From contig NZ_OU745373.1 in the NCBI RefSeq assembly GCF_916618745.1, forward strand, positions 2,060,501 to 2,124,500: a DNA stretch of 64,000 nucleotides. The letters run 5' to 3'. Numbering within the stretch: position 1 is the stretch's first letter; every line of letters begins with the position of its first letter. The notes below the pieces were generated by a model. The model did not search any database. It worked only from the letters and a program-made list of their open reading frames with translations, and was not told where the DNA came from. Below, one piece after another: positions 55,460-64,000 of this stretch. Source of the stretch: Cardiobacterium sp. Marseille-Q4385 (lineage in GTDB: Bacteria; Pseudomonadota; Gammaproteobacteria; Cardiobacteriales; Cardiobacteriaceae). The translations under genes and the position numbers were made by a program.

Positions 55460-56095
55460 TCAAGGGGTCATCACCGTGCCGAAAATCTTGTCGCCCGCAT
55501 CCCCCAGACCAGGGATGATATAGCCATGTTCATTCAAATGACTGTCCAGCGCGGCGGCAAAAATCTTCACATCGGGGTGGCGCTCGTTCACCAGCTTCAC
55601 CCCTTCCGGCGCGGCGACCAGCACCAGTGCCTTGATGTCCTTGCAGCCCTTGCTTTTCAGCAAATCAATCGTTGCCGCCAGCGAGCCGCCGGTGGCCAGC
55701 ATTGGGTCGATAATCCAGGCAGGGCGTTCGTGCATGCGGCTGGTGAACTTCTCGAAGTACGACACCGGTTGCAGCGTCTCCTCATCGCGTTGCAGACCGA
55801 CCACGCTGATCTTCGCCGTCGGGATCAAATCGAGCACGCCATCCAGCATCCCCAGACCCGCACGCAGAATCGGCACGACCGTCAGCGTCTTGCCGGCAAG
55901 CCGTCTTCCCGTTACCTCGCCGCACCAGCCCTGCAACACATATTCCTCACTCGGCAGCTCGCGTCCGGCCTCATAAGCCATCAGCCGTGCCAGCTCGCGC
56001 GTCAATGTGCGGAAGCTGTATGTGCTGCAATCCGCCTCGCGCATCAGCGACAACTTGTGCGCCACCAGCGGATGATCAATCACCGTCAGATTCAT
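55460..56095 (-). CDS. upp: Uracil phosphoribosyltransferase
   Basis: 211 residues. It salvages uracil to UMP. The 5-phosphoribosyl-1-pyrophosphate loop [19 protein letters not shown] (about 132-150) and the uracil-binding C-terminal [16 protein letters not shown] (about 194-209) are diagnostic. It is one residue set from E. coli Upp (208). The ATG at 56095 is preceded by GAGGTG; the long in-frame extension is rejected. It is divergent from the J-protein gene. Confidence 0.96.
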   Translation of the reverse strand: MNLTVIDHPLVAHKLSLMREADCSTYSFRTLTRELARLMAYEAGRELPSEEYVLQGWCGEVTGRRLAGKTLTVVPILRAGLGMLDGVLDLIPTAKISVVGLQRDEETLQPVSYFEKFTSRMHERPAWIIDPMLATGGSLAATIDLLKSKGCKDIKALVLVAAPEGVKLVNERHPDVKIFAAALDSHLNEHGYIIPGLGDAGDKIFGTVMTP

Positions 56096-56214
56096 AAAAC
56101 ACCTCAGTCGTGGAAAAAACGGCCGCATTATAAGCTGCTGCCCCCGCCTCCGCAGCGCCTTGCCCGTCCGCCGGGGGCACACTATCATCACCACTTTTCC
56201 GCTTCCCCTGCGAC

Positions 56215-57519
56215 ATGAACCACTGGCACACCCTCGGCATCCCGCCCACCCGCGACGAAGCCGCCATCAAGCGCGCCTATGCGCAAAAACTCAAGCAGCA
56301 CCGTCCCGACCGCGACCCGCAAGGATTCATCGCCCTGCGCGCAGCCTACGAAGAAGCCTTGGCATACAGTGCGGGCGAGGCAGCGCCGGTCTATACCCGC
56401 CCCGCAGACGACGTGCCGCTGCTTGATCCGCGTACCCTCAGTCGTAGCTGGCGCAAAGCTAAAAGCGACGAGGCCCTGCTTGCTCTCTTCCAGGAACAAA
56501 GCCGCTTGCTGCCGACCATTGATGAGCAGCTTGATTACCGCGATATTCTTTCCAGCTGGATCGAAGCGCGCGACCGTCCGCGCCGCTACCCCAAAAGCCT
56601 CATCTGGGCGGTGGACAGATACCGTCTGTTGCACGGTCTTGACCCCAACGATCCGCTGCGCGCCGACTACCTGCGCGCCCTCATCATCTACGGCAGGCGC
56701 GATAAAGCCCTGTCCCTCCTCGCCGTCCGCTCGCCGGCGCTGGCCCGCTGGCTGCAACAGCCCTTCCCGCTGCAAATGCTCCTGCTCTTTGTGGTTGACC
56801 GCGACCTCGCCGAGCTGCAACACGACCTCGATCTTGATGATGACGCCATCCGTGCCGCCTTTCCGGATGTTGCCATGCTGCTGCCCCGCTTCGGTCTGCC
56901 GCAACTCGGCCTTGTCCTCGGGGCTGCCCTCGCCTGGTGGCAGGACTGGCGACAGACCGTGGTCTGCCTCGCTATCCTCCTTGCCTATAGCCAATGGCGA
57001 CACATCCAGCTGCGCATCGCGCGTGGTGGTGCCAATCTGTCGTTTACCGCCCCGGCGCCACTTTTCGCGGGAGCACTCGCCTGCTACGCCGTCCTCGGCT
57101 TCTATGCCCCCGCCGCCTGGCATCTGCCCGTCGCGCTCGTCGGCATCCTTACCGCTGCCCTGGCCTACAGCCGCGTCCCCGCTGATGACATTCCCCGCCG
57201 TCACTATCTATACAGCGGCATCACCCTTGGCATTCCGCTCAATCTCATCGCGACTAACCCCCTCTATGTCCTCTACTGGTTCATCCCCTGCCTTGCCGAT
57301 GGCGCTCGCCGCTACCGCGATTACGACCTGCATTTCCTGCGCTTCTTTGCCAATACCGCCTACCTCGCCGTCCTCATCCAGACCGGTTGGCAACTGTGGC
57401 GGCTGCGCAGCGATGCGCCCGTCCCCGCTGTCCTTGCTGCCGCCTGCCTTTTTGCCGCCGTGGGCAGCAGTCTCCGGCTAGCCGGCTGGGACATGCCCGA
57501 AGACGAGGAAGCCTCATGA
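56215..57519 (+). CDS. Membrane protein with N-terminal J-domain
   Basis: 434 residues. A J-like domain (about 2-50: [20 protein letters not shown], then [15 protein letters not shown]) carries HRPD at 29-32 in place of the HPD tripeptide, so Hsp70 stimulation may be altered. A helical region follows (about 75-220), then about eight membrane helices (about 230-425). It would be a membrane-tethered co-chaperone. The stop overlaps holC (ATGA), giving an unusual pair with a replication gene. Confidence 0.8.
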   Translation: MNHWHTLGIPPTRDEAAIKRAYAQKLKQHRPDRDPQGFIALRAAYEEALAYSAGEAAPVYTRPADDVPLLDPRTLSRSWRKAKSDEALLALFQEQSRLLPTIDEQLDYRDILSSWIEARDRPRRYPKSLIWAVDRYRLLHGLDPNDPLRADYLRALIIYGRRDKALSLLAVRSPALARWLQQPFPLQMLLLFVVDRDLAELQHDLDLDDDAIRAAFPDVAMLLPRFGLPQLGLVLGAALAWWQDWRQTVVCLAILLAYSQWRHIQLRIARGGANLSFTAPAPLFAGALACYAVLGFYAPAAWHLPVALVGILTAALAYSRVPADDIPRRHYLYSGITLGIPLNLIATNPLYVLYWFIPCLADGARRYRDYDLHFLRFFANTAYLAVLIQTGWQLWRLRSDAPVPAVLAAACLFAAVGSSLRLAGWDMPEDEEAS

Positions 57520-57965
57520 CCACCCCCATCATCCGTTTCTACGTCCTGCCCGCTGACAGCGGCCTCGAACACCGCCTTGATCTCGTCTGCAAACTCGCCG
57601 AAAAAGCCCAGCAGGAGCAGCTGAAAACCCTCATCCTCTGTGCCGATGACAACATGACGGCACAACTTGATCACGCCCTGTGGCACTACCGCGCCGACAG
57701 CTTCCTGCCGCACTGCCGCAGCGGCGATCCGCTGGAAAGCGAAGCTGCCGCCGTTCTCACCGTGCCGCCGGAACGCGCCGCCGCCTGCGACGTGCTCATC
57801 AACCTCAGCAACGAAACCATCCCAGACCTGCCGCGCGGTTGCCGTCGCGTCTTTGAAATCGTCAGCCCGCAGGCCGACGTGCTGACGAGTACCCGCCACC
57901 GCTACGCCGCCTACCGCGAACGCGGCCTTGAACCGCAAACCCACCGCCTGGACGGCAGCAAATAA
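57516..57965 (+). CDS. holC: DNA polymerase III chi subunit
   Basis: 149 residues, matching E. coli HolC (147). [22 protein letters not shown] and [19 protein letters not shown] (about 50-68) are typical of the chi fold; SSB-contacting basic residues are near the C-terminal CRRVFEIV. Chi links the clamp loader to SSB and also to YoaA helicase, encoded about 2.4 kb downstream. The ATG overlaps the J-protein stop. Confidence 0.92.
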   Translation: MTTPIIRFYVLPADSGLEHRLDLVCKLAEKAQQEQLKTLILCADDNMTAQLDHALWHYRADSFLPHCRSGDPLESEAAAVLTVPPERAAACDVLINLSNETIPDLPRGCRRVFEIVSPQADVLTSTRHRYAAYRERGLEPQTHRLDGSK

Positions 57966-58116
57966 AGGCATGGATACCTTGCAGACGAAGCGCATGCACG
58001 CCCGTCCCGCTTGACGATTGCCTGACGCAAGGCCTGCCCCCGTTCGGTAGGCGAGACAATCAGGCAGATTGCGGCGACAATACCCCCATCCACACATCCC
58101 AACACAAGGAGACACC

Positions 58117-59130
58117 ATGATCCTCGTCACCGGCGGCGCCGGCTACATCGGCTCGCACACCGTCCTCACCCTGTTGCAACACGGCCACGACGTCCTCGTC
58201 CTCGACAACCTCTGCAACAGCTCGGCCGAAGCCATCCACCGCGTCAACCGCTTAACCGGCAAAAACGCGCGTCTTATCGAAGGCGACATCCGCGACCGCG
58301 CATTGCTTGATCAAATCCTCGGCGAACACCCCATCCGCGCCGTCATCCACTTTGCTGGCCTGAAAGCCGTCGGCGAAAGCGTACAAAAACCGCTTGCCTA
58401 CTACGACAACAACGTCGGCGGCAGCATCACCCTCATCGAAGCCATGCAGGCGGCGGGCGTGAAAAACCTCGTCTTCAGCTCGTCGGCGACCGTGTATGGC
58501 GAACAGGGTGGGGCGCGCGAATACACCGAAACCATGCCGCTTGGCGTGCCAAGTAGCCCTTACGGCAAAACCAAAGTCATGATCGAGACCATCCTCGGCG
58601 ATACTGCTCACGCCGACCCGACATGGACCATCGCCCTCCTGCGCTACTTCAACCCCGTCGGCGCGCACGAAAGCGGCGACATCGGCGAAGACCCGCAAGG
58701 CATCCCGAACAACCTCGTACCTTACATCTCGCAAGTGGCGGTCGGCCGCCTCGAACGCCTCGCCGTCTATGGCGACGACTACGACACCCCGGATGGCACC
58801 TGCCTGCGTGACTACATCCATGTCATGGATCTCGCCGCCGGTCACGTCAAAGCGCTGGAACACATTGCGGATAAAACCGGCGTGTACACATGGAACCTCG
58901 GCAGCGGCACAGGCAGCTCGGTGCTGGACGTCGTCCGTGCCTACGAAAAAGCCTGCGGCAAAACCATTCCCTACACCATCGCGCCGCGCCGCGCCGGTGA
59001 CCTGCCTGCCTTCTGGGCCAACCCGGAAAAAGCCGCACGTGAACTCGGCTGGCGCACCGAACGCAGCCTGGATGACATGATGGCCGACACCTGGCGCTGG
59101 CAGGCGAAAAACCCGCAGGGTTATCGCTGA
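58117..59130 (+). CDS. galE: UDP-glucose 4-epimerase
   Basis: 337 residues, standard. It interconverts UDP-Glc and UDP-Gal. NAD motif TGGAGYIGSH (5-14), catalytic Ser123 region FSSSATVYG, Tyr149 and Lys153 in SSPYGKTK, and LRYFNPVGAHESG are intact. It supplies UDP-Gal, the substrate of the Glf enzyme in the polysaccharide locus. AAGGAG precedes the ATG at 58117. The gap from holC holds no gene. Confidence 0.96.
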   Translation: MILVTGGAGYIGSHTVLTLLQHGHDVLVLDNLCNSSAEAIHRVNRLTGKNARLIEGDIRDRALLDQILGEHPIRAVIHFAGLKAVGESVQKPLAYYDNNVGGSITLIEAMQAAGVKNLVFSSSATVYGEQGGAREYTETMPLGVPSSPYGKTKVMIETILGDTAHADPTWTIALLRYFNPVGAHESGDIGEDPQGIPNNLVPYISQVAVGRLERLAVYGDDYDTPDGTCLRDYIHVMDLAAGHVKALEHIADKTGVYTWNLGSGTGSSVLDVVRAYEKACGKTIPYTIAPRRAGDLPAFWANPEKAARELGWRTERSLDDMMADTWRWQAKNPQGYR

Positions 59131-59231
59131 AATCCGCCGCCCGCGTATCCGTCGCGTATTCCCTAACCGCTTGAAGAAAATCCTTATTCTTGCGGAATAC
59201 CGCTATGAAAGGTATGGGTTTCCCGCGACAA

Positions 59232-59260
59232 TTCCCGCCCGCTGCCGGGCGGGAAATTTT
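59232..59260 (+). terminator. Terminator after galE
   Basis: TTCCCGCCCG (59232-59241) pairs with CGGGCGGGAA (59246-59255), then ATTTT. Confidence 0.8.
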
Positions 59261-59360
59261 CGTGCGCGCAAAGCGCGTCCCCGTCTAAATTCAAGGTAAA
59301 ATGCGCCCGCTTTTCATCCATTTTTTGTAATCTTGGCAAACGATTAAGAGGATCCGGAAC

Positions 59361-60326
59361 ATGAAATACCTATGGCTTGGTATCACCACCGCGCTTTTTT
59401 TGAGCGGATGCAGCGTCTATGGCGACGGGCAGGCGCCGGTCGTGAACCGCAACACCCAATACGGACAGCAGCCTGCCTTTGGTGGGCAGATGCCGCCGCA
59501 GGACGGCGGTTTTGGTTTTAACAACCAGGGCGGCGGTTTCAACAATATGGCGCTCGGCGGGCAGCCGCCCGTTCATCCGCAGCAGGCGCGGCAGCAGCCG
59601 CCGATGCGGGCGCCGGTCAATCAGCCCCCAGTGAATCAGCCCCCGGTAAATCAGCCAATGGTGCAGCAGCCGAATATGCCGGTTAACCCGCCGCAGCCTG
59701 CCGGGCAGACACAGGTGCAGTCTGCCAGCCCGTATCAGCCTGCCGCCCCAACCATCAAGGCTGCGGCGAACGCCAATAATCCCGCCACGCCGCCGAAGAC
59801 GCCGCAGGAACCTGGGGTGGTTGCGGTGCGTGAGGCGGTGAAAGAAGCGCCGAAGACGGCGGCAAATACACCTGCTACGCCGCCCGCTGATAACAAGCGC
59901 CAGGCGCTGCGTCCGAATAGCGGCGATGTGAACGTCGGTGCGCCGAGCACCCCGGCGGTTGCTGATAACAAAGCCGTCGCCAGTGCCCAGCCCGCCGCCA
60001 AGGCCGAAGGCGAGACCGCCGTATCCGCGCTGTTGAAGAAGGCTTCCGGTGCACTCGGCAAGGGTGATCTGGATGGCGCTGCCGCTTATCTGGAAAACGC
60101 GCAGCGGCTTGATCCGAAGAACAGCAAAATCCTCTACGACATCGCCAATATCCGCTACCACCAGGGACGCTACAAAGAAGCGGAAAGCATGGCCAGCCGT
60201 GCCGTGCAGACCGGTGGCAATAATGCGATGTTGAAGAAGTCGTGGTCGCTGATTTCCAATTCGCGTAACAAGCTGGGCGACAGTCAGGGCGCGGTACAGG
60301 CCGCCACCAAAGCCGCTTCTTACTGA
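59361..60326 (+). CDS. Outer-membrane lipoprotein with Pro/Gln-rich linker and TPR-like end
   Basis: 321 residues. The signal peptide ends in lipobox LSGC (Cys17). A long low-complexity Gln/Pro/Asn linker follows (about 18-200), including tandem VNQPPVNQPPVNQP near 86-99. The C-terminal domain (about 218-320) is TPR-like: ASGALGKGDLDGAAAYLENA and IRYHQGRYKEAESMASRAV. The linker would span the periplasm or peptidoglycan. AGAGGATCCGG precedes the ATG. yoaA starts two bases after the stop. Confidence 0.82.
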   Translation: MKYLWLGITTALFLSGCSVYGDGQAPVVNRNTQYGQQPAFGGQMPPQDGGFGFNNQGGGFNNMALGGQPPVHPQQARQQPPMRAPVNQPPVNQPPVNQPMVQQPNMPVNPPQPAGQTQVQSASPYQPAAPTIKAAANANNPATPPKTPQEPGVVAVREAVKEAPKTAANTPATPPADNKRQALRPNSGDVNVGAPSTPAVADNKAVASAQPAAKAEGETAVSALLKKASGALGKGDLDGAAAYLENAQRLDPKNSKILYDIANIRYHQGRYKEAESMASRAVQTGGNNAMLKKSWSLISNSRNKLGDSQGAVQAATKAASY

Positions 60327-60327
60327 T

Positions 60328-62406
60328 TTGCGCGATATTTCCGCCCTGTTTGCGGCAGGCGGCGCCCTGAGCGGCGCCGTCAGCGGTTATCAACCGCGTC
60401 AGGGGCAACAGGAACTGGCCGAAGCCGTCGCCGACAATTTGTCGCGCGACGGCATTTTGTTGGCCGAAGCGGGTACCGGCACGGGCAAGACATTTGCCTA
60501 TTTGCTGCCGCTTCTGGCCTCCGGCCGCAAGGGGCTGGTGTCCACCGCCACGCGCAATTTGCAGGAACAGATTTACGGCAAGGATTTGCCGCTGGTGCGC
60601 AAGGTGCTGGGCAGCGTGTCCCGCGTCGCGCTGCTGAAAGGGCGGCGCAATTACCTCTGCCACCATCACTACCATCAGTATCTCGATGATGACTGCACGA
60701 CGGCGGCGGACAAGCGGCAGCGCCGCGCCATCGAGCATTTTTTTGATACGACGGCTGACGGCGATCTGGTCGGCCTGAAAGAAGTGGCGGAAGATGCGCC
60801 GGTGCTGGCGCGCATCACCTCGACGATTGAGAACTGCCTTGGCCGTGACTGCGCGTTTTACGAAGAATGCTATTTGCAGAAGGCGCGGCAGAAGGCGAAG
60901 GAAGCGGATGTGGTGGTTATCAACCATCACCTGCTGCTGGCCGATTTCGCCCTGAAAAGCGAGGGATTTGCGGAAATCCTGCCGGATATTCAGGCATTTG
61001 TGATTGACGAGGCGCACCACCTGCCGCAGACCGCCATCCATTTTCTCGGTGACCGTTTTTCGGCGCGGCAACTGCTCGGCTTCATCAACGACGGCGAACA
61101 CGCCGCCTTGCAGGAAGCGGCGGACGCGCTGGAACTGCGCGAATGCCTGCGTGATTTGAAGCTGCAAAACAGCAAAATCCTGCTGACGGTACGCCAGCCG
61201 ACGGAAACGCGGCTGGACGAAGAACAACTCGCTGCCCTCCCTGATTTCTGGATGGAACTGCGCCGCCTTGCCGAGCTGCTCGCCCGCTTTCAGAGCCAGC
61301 TCAACACGCAGAAGATGCGCGGCAAGTTGCTCGCCCACCTCTACGGACGTGGGCAGGATTTGCAGAAACTGATAGCCGCCTTCCTCGCGCAGGCGCCTGT
61401 CGTTGAGGATGAAAACGCCGCCAAGCGGGACAACCACGCGCTTCAGGATGAAGACGCCGTCGGGCAAGACAACGACGCAGCGCAGGACGAATCCCCCGGC
61501 AGCGAACCCACCCCCCGCGCTGTCTGGCTGGATGTCGGCCCGCGCCACTACACCCTCTGCTCGGTGCCGGTAAATGCCGCCGGCCGCTTCGCCACCTGGA
61601 TTGCGAACAGCAACGCCAGCTGGGCGTTTCTCTCGGCGACGCTGGCGGTGAACGGCAGCTTCGCGCATTACGCGCGCGAACTCGGCCTGTGTGACTACCA
61701 GTCCCTGCTGCTCGCCAGCCCCTTCGACTTCCGCCATCAGGCATTGCTCTACCATCCCGAAGGCCTGCCCGATCCGAACCATCCGCAATATAACGACGCG
61801 CTGATTCAAGCCGTCCTGCCCGTGCTGGCGCGCAGCAAAGGCCGCGCCTTCCTGCTCTTTACCAGCTACCGCGCCATGCACGAAGCCGAACGTGCCCTGC
61901 AAGACAGCGGCTATCACCTGCTGGTGCAGGGGCGGGCGGGGAAGAACGCGCTGCTCGCCGATTTCCGCCGCCACGACAATGCCGTATTGCTGGCGACATC
62001 GAGCTTCTGGGAAGGCGTGGACGTGCGCGGTGACCGCCTCGTCTGCGTCGTCATCGACAAACTGCCCTTTACCGCGCCGAACGACCCCGTCGCCCGCGCC
62101 CGCCACCGCCTGCTCACTGACAAAGGCCTGTCGCCCTTCATCCACGACACCCTGCCGCAGGCCATCATCACCCTCAAACAGGGCGTCGGCCGCCTTATCC
62201 GCGACCGGGGTGACTACGGCGTCCTCGTCCTCGCCGACCCGCGCCTGACCCGCAAAAACTACGGCACCACCTTCCTCAACAGCCTGCCGCCCATGACCAA
62301 AACGCGTAAAATAGAAGTCATTGACCGCTTCTTCGCTTACCACGAAAACAACAACGGAAAACCGCATGAACCTGCCGACCAGACACAGCACCCTGCTCGC
62401 CCTTGA
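60328..62406 (+). CDS. yoaA: ATP-dependent DNA helicase YoaA (DinG family, XPD-like)
   Basis: 692 residues from a TTG start two bases after the lipoprotein gene; no ATG is suitably placed. Walker A AGTGTGKT (48-55), the iron-sulfur cluster cysteines Cys111, Cys170, Cys175 and Cys181, and DEAH (227-230) are present; motif VI is QGVGRLIRDRGDYG. It unwinds damaged forks with HolC. It is about 55 residues longer than E. coli YoaA, mainly because of a 13-residue tandem insert at about 363-388. Confidence 0.92.
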   Translation: MRDISALFAAGGALSGAVSGYQPRQGQQELAEAVADNLSRDGILLAEAGTGTGKTFAYLLPLLASGRKGLVSTATRNLQEQIYGKDLPLVRKVLGSVSRVALLKGRRNYLCHHHYHQYLDDDCTTAADKRQRRAIEHFFDTTADGDLVGLKEVAEDAPVLARITSTIENCLGRDCAFYEECYLQKARQKAKEADVVVINHHLLLADFALKSEGFAEILPDIQAFVIDEAHHLPQTAIHFLGDRFSARQLLGFINDGEHAALQEAADALELRECLRDLKLQNSKILLTVRQPTETRLDEEQLAALPDFWMELRRLAELLARFQSQLNTQKMRGKLLAHLYGRGQDLQKLIAAFLAQAPVVEDENAAKRDNHALQDEDAVGQDNDAAQDESPGSEPTPRAVWLDVGPRHYTLCSVPVNAAGRFATWIANSNASWAFLSATLAVNGSFAHYARELGLCDYQSLLLASPFDFRHQALLYHPEGLPDPNHPQYNDALIQAVLPVLARSKGRAFLLFTSYRAMHEAERALQDSGYHLLVQGRAGKNALLADFRRHDNAVLLATSSFWEGVDVRGDRLVCVVIDKLPFTAPNDPVARARHRLLTDKGLSPFIHDTLPQAIITLKQGVGRLIRDRGDYGVLVLADPRLTRKNYGTTFLNSLPPMTKTRKIEVIDRFFAYHENNNGKPHEPADQTQHPARP
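61414..61491 (+). repeat. In-frame 39-bp tandem repeat in yoaA related to the dispersed repeat
   Basis: Two 39-bp units encode NAAKRDNHALQDE and DAVGQDNDAAQDE. Unit 1 contains CCAAGCGGGACAACCACGCG (61421-61440), matching the intergenic copy CCAAGCGGGATAAACACAGG at 16 of 20 positions. Confidence 0.6.
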
Positions 62407-63028
62407 TACCTCCGGCCCCGCCTGCTCCGTCGCCGTGCAACACGGTGGCGCGGCCAGCCAGGCCTACGAAATTGAAGCCCAGCAACACACGCGCGAGCTG
62501 CTGCCGCTTATCGACAAACTCCTGCAAAAAAACGGCCTGGAAAAAACCGCCATCCAGGGCATCATCCTGAGCGCCGGGCCCGGCGCCTTCACCGGCCTGC
62601 GCATCGGCGCGGCAGTCGCTACCGGCCTCGCTACCGCCTGGGGCGTGCCACTCCTGCCCATCTCCTCGCTTGCCCTGCTCGCCGCCACCATCCGTCGCCA
62701 CAGCGGTGCGGAAAAAATCCTCGCGGTGATGGACGCGCGCATGGGCGAAGTCTATGCCGGCCTGTACGAAAACGGCGTCTGCACCGGTGCTGACCGTGTC
62801 TGCCCGCCGCAAGACATCCCCGCCGACTGGTTCGACGGCGCCCTCGTCGCCGGCGCGGGCACCGTCTATGCCGAACACTTCCCGGCTGACGCCAACGTCG
62901 CCGAAGACGACTACCTCCCCGAAGCCATCGACGCCTTCAGCCTTATTGACAGCGCCGACTGGCAGCCGCCGCAACAAGGCGTCGAACTCCACTACCTGCG
63001 TAACGAAGTCGTCCAGCCCCAGCCATGA
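62366..63028 (+). CDS. tsaB: tRNA threonylcarbamoyladenosine biosynthesis protein TsaB
   Basis: 220 residues. LLALDTSGPACSVAV (10-24) and the signature ILSAGPGAFTGLRIGAAVATG (about 66-86, quoted in part) are TsaB hallmarks. It partners TsaD and TsaE in t6A37 synthesis. The start lies inside the yoaA 3' end (41-base overlap), a common gammaproteobacterial arrangement. CGGA lies upstream of the ATG. Confidence 0.94.
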   Translation: MNLPTRHSTLLALDTSGPACSVAVQHGGAASQAYEIEAQQHTRELLPLIDKLLQKNGLEKTAIQGIILSAGPGAFTGLRIGAAVATGLATAWGVPLLPISSLALLAATIRRHSGAEKILAVMDARMGEVYAGLYENGVCTGADRVCPPQDIPADWFDGALVAGAGTVYAEHFPADANVAEDDYLPEAIDAFSLIDSADWQPPQQGVELHYLRNEVVQPQP

Positions 63029-63453
63029 CCACACCCTTTACCGCCGACCACACCAGCCGCCTCACCGTCCGCATTGGCGACATCAACTACGGCGGCCACC
63101 TCGGCCACGACCGCCTCATCACCCTGCTGCACCAGGCGCGCATCGAGCTGCTGCACGCCCTCGGCGCGACGGAAACCGACTGCTTCGGCGCGGGGCTCAT
63201 CATGCGCCACCTGACCTGCGACTATCGCGGCGAAGCCTTTCTGAACGACACCCTCGACATCGCCATGCGCGTGGACAACCTGCGCAACGCCGCCTACACC
63301 CTGCAATACAGCGTAACCTGCCAAGGCCGCCCCATTGCGACCGCTGCCGTCGAAATGGTCGCTTACGACTACCAGCGCCACAAAATCATCGCCCTGCCGC
63401 CCGCCTTTGCGGACGCGCTGCACTGCCGCCGCGAGAACCACCATGACCAATAA
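63025..63453 (+). CDS. Acyl-CoA thioesterase (4HBT hotdog)
   Basis: 142 residues. The hotdog catalytic stretch RIGDINYGGHLGHDRLITLL (about 16-35) has the GGHLGHDR pattern of YbgC/4HBT-like thioesterases. CDYRGEAFLNDTLDIAM is the second strand region. Substrate unknown. The ATGA overlap with tsaB and the 11-base overlap with the next gene make it part of the same operon. Confidence 0.85.
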   Translation: MTTPFTADHTSRLTVRIGDINYGGHLGHDRLITLLHQARIELLHALGATETDCFGAGLIMRHLTCDYRGEAFLNDTLDIAMRVDNLRNAAYTLQYSVTCQGRPIATAAVEMVAYDYQRHKIIALPPAFADALHCRRENHHDQ

Positions 63454-64000
63454 CAACAGCGTTTCCCTCATCCGCAAAGCCATCATCCTGCTGACCGTCC
63501 TCATCGTCCTGGTCGTCTTCCTCATCATCTTCCAGTTCACCGACATCGCCTTCCGCGTGTGGGACCGCATCCAGCACACCCCGCCCGCCTTCATCGCCAT
63601 TTACCTCACCATCGTTGCCCTCATCGCCGCCATCGGCCTCGGCCTCATCTGGAAAATCTGGACCGTTGGTCGCAAGCGGCGCGGGCAGGGCAGCACAACC
63701 GCCGCCGAAAAAAAACGCCACACCCTCGAAGAACTGCAAGCGCGTGCCGCCGCCGCCCGCGCCCAGGGGGTGGACGTCTCCGCCATCGAAGCCGAGCTCG
63801 CCGCCATCGAAGCCGAGCCGCAAGAACTCGAACTCGCCTTCTTCGGCAAAATCAGCACCGGCAAAAGCTCGCTCATCCAGACCCTGCTGCCGAACGCCAG
63901 CGTCGATACCTCCATCATCGGCGGCTCCACCACCGCTATCGAGCGCTACCACTACGAAAACAACCGGGGCCTCAGCCTGACCCTGCTCGACATGCCCGGC
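63443..64000 (+). CDS. Membrane-anchored GTPase (partial, 3' end outside window)
   Basis: 186 codons seen. Two membrane helices (about 12-34 and 49-71) precede a charged coiled-coil (about 88-130) and a P-loop GTPase domain: G1 GKISTGKSS (135-143), a switch-like Thr region GGSTTAIER (160-168) and G3 DMPG (183-186) at the edge. This resembles bacterial YcjX/HSR1-type or DUF697-associated GTPases; the remainder is needed to decide. The ATG overlaps the thioesterase end. Confidence 0.8.
   Translation, partial: MTNNNSVSLIRKAIILLTVLIVLVVFLIIFQFTDIAFRVWDRIQHTPPAFIAIYLTIVALIAAIGLGLIWKIWTVGRKRRGQGSTTAAEKKRHTLEELQARAAAARAQGVDVSAIEAELAAIEAEPQELELAFFGKISTGKSSLIQTLLPNASVDTSIIGGSTTAIERYHYENNRGLSLTLLDMPG

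Noticed and set aside
59875..62391. 838-codon open frame on the minus strand
   Set aside because: It is antisense to the lipoprotein C-terminus and yoaA, which carry full domain motifs; high GC at third positions creates such shadows.

Overview
The window is a compact, GC-rich (roughly 58-60% by eye) stretch of a gammaproteobacterial chromosome. The gene set (trigger factor-clpP-clpX-lon-HU, ilvI/ilvH/ilvC, dnaQ, holC, bepA, lnt, tsaB, yoaA, H-NS, fld) is typical of that class. The high GC, the oral-pathogen style repertoire and the abundance of a dispersed CCAAGCGG-type intergenic repeat suggest a member of Cardiobacteriaceae, most likely Cardiobacterium. That name is an inference from content, not from a search.

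Layout. 1-6.7 kb: the 5' part of a sugar MFS transporter, a dnaQ operon that begins with a tiny lipoprotein gene I found outside the annotated-size range, a Na+/H+ antiporter family permease, bepA and an H-NS protein. 6.7-10.2 kb: HIT protein, folD, flavodoxin, then a divergent pair of units controlled by a MarR regulator with three identical palindromic operators. 10.2-20 kb: cmoB with an apparent one-base frameshift in a G6 tract, an AraC/GyrI regulator, a DUF819 permease, a DHA2 drug exporter, a HicA/DUF1902 toxin-antitoxin-like pair, a PiT phosphate transporter and lnt. 20-30 kb: mostly housekeeping and small unknown genes (AEC transporter, cytochrome b561, acetyltransferase, YhiN, nth, tatD, MFS, ssb, HAD phosphatase, tRNA-Arg). 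30-34.6 kb: branched-chain amino acid genes ilvI-ilvH-[two unknown genes]-ilvC behind a possible leader ORF. 34.6-41.3 kb: a surface-polysaccharide locus on the minus strand (ABC exporter Wzm/Wzt, UDP-galactopyranose mutase, a GT2 glycosyltransferase, a WcaJ/WbaP-type initiating transferase and a truncated galactofuranosyltransferase-like remnant), pointing to a galactofuranose-containing glycan. 41.3-48.1 kb: tRNA-Leu(TAG), tig, clpP, clpX, lon, HU, tRNA-Leu(CAA). 48.1-55.4 kb: an orphan PTS EIIB, GrpB, a VWA protein, guaB, gloA, a metallophosphoesterase and a DJ-1/PfpI protein. 55.4-64 kb: upp, a membrane J-protein with holC, galE, a proline/glutamine-rich lipoprotein, yoaA, tsaB, a thioesterase and the start of a membrane GTPase.

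The most unusual feature is a family of short repeats (consensus close to CCAAGCGGCGTAAATACTGG). They occur singly, in 25-bp tandem arrays, as inverted pairs bracketing a second perfect palindrome (arms GAGACGTTGC/GCAACGTCTC), and in one case apparently inside the yoaA coding sequence in frame. Other points of interest are the cmoB G-tract, the triple MarR operator, the ilv leader ORF and the remnant glycosyltransferase. I saw no CRISPR array, phage, IS transposase or rRNA.
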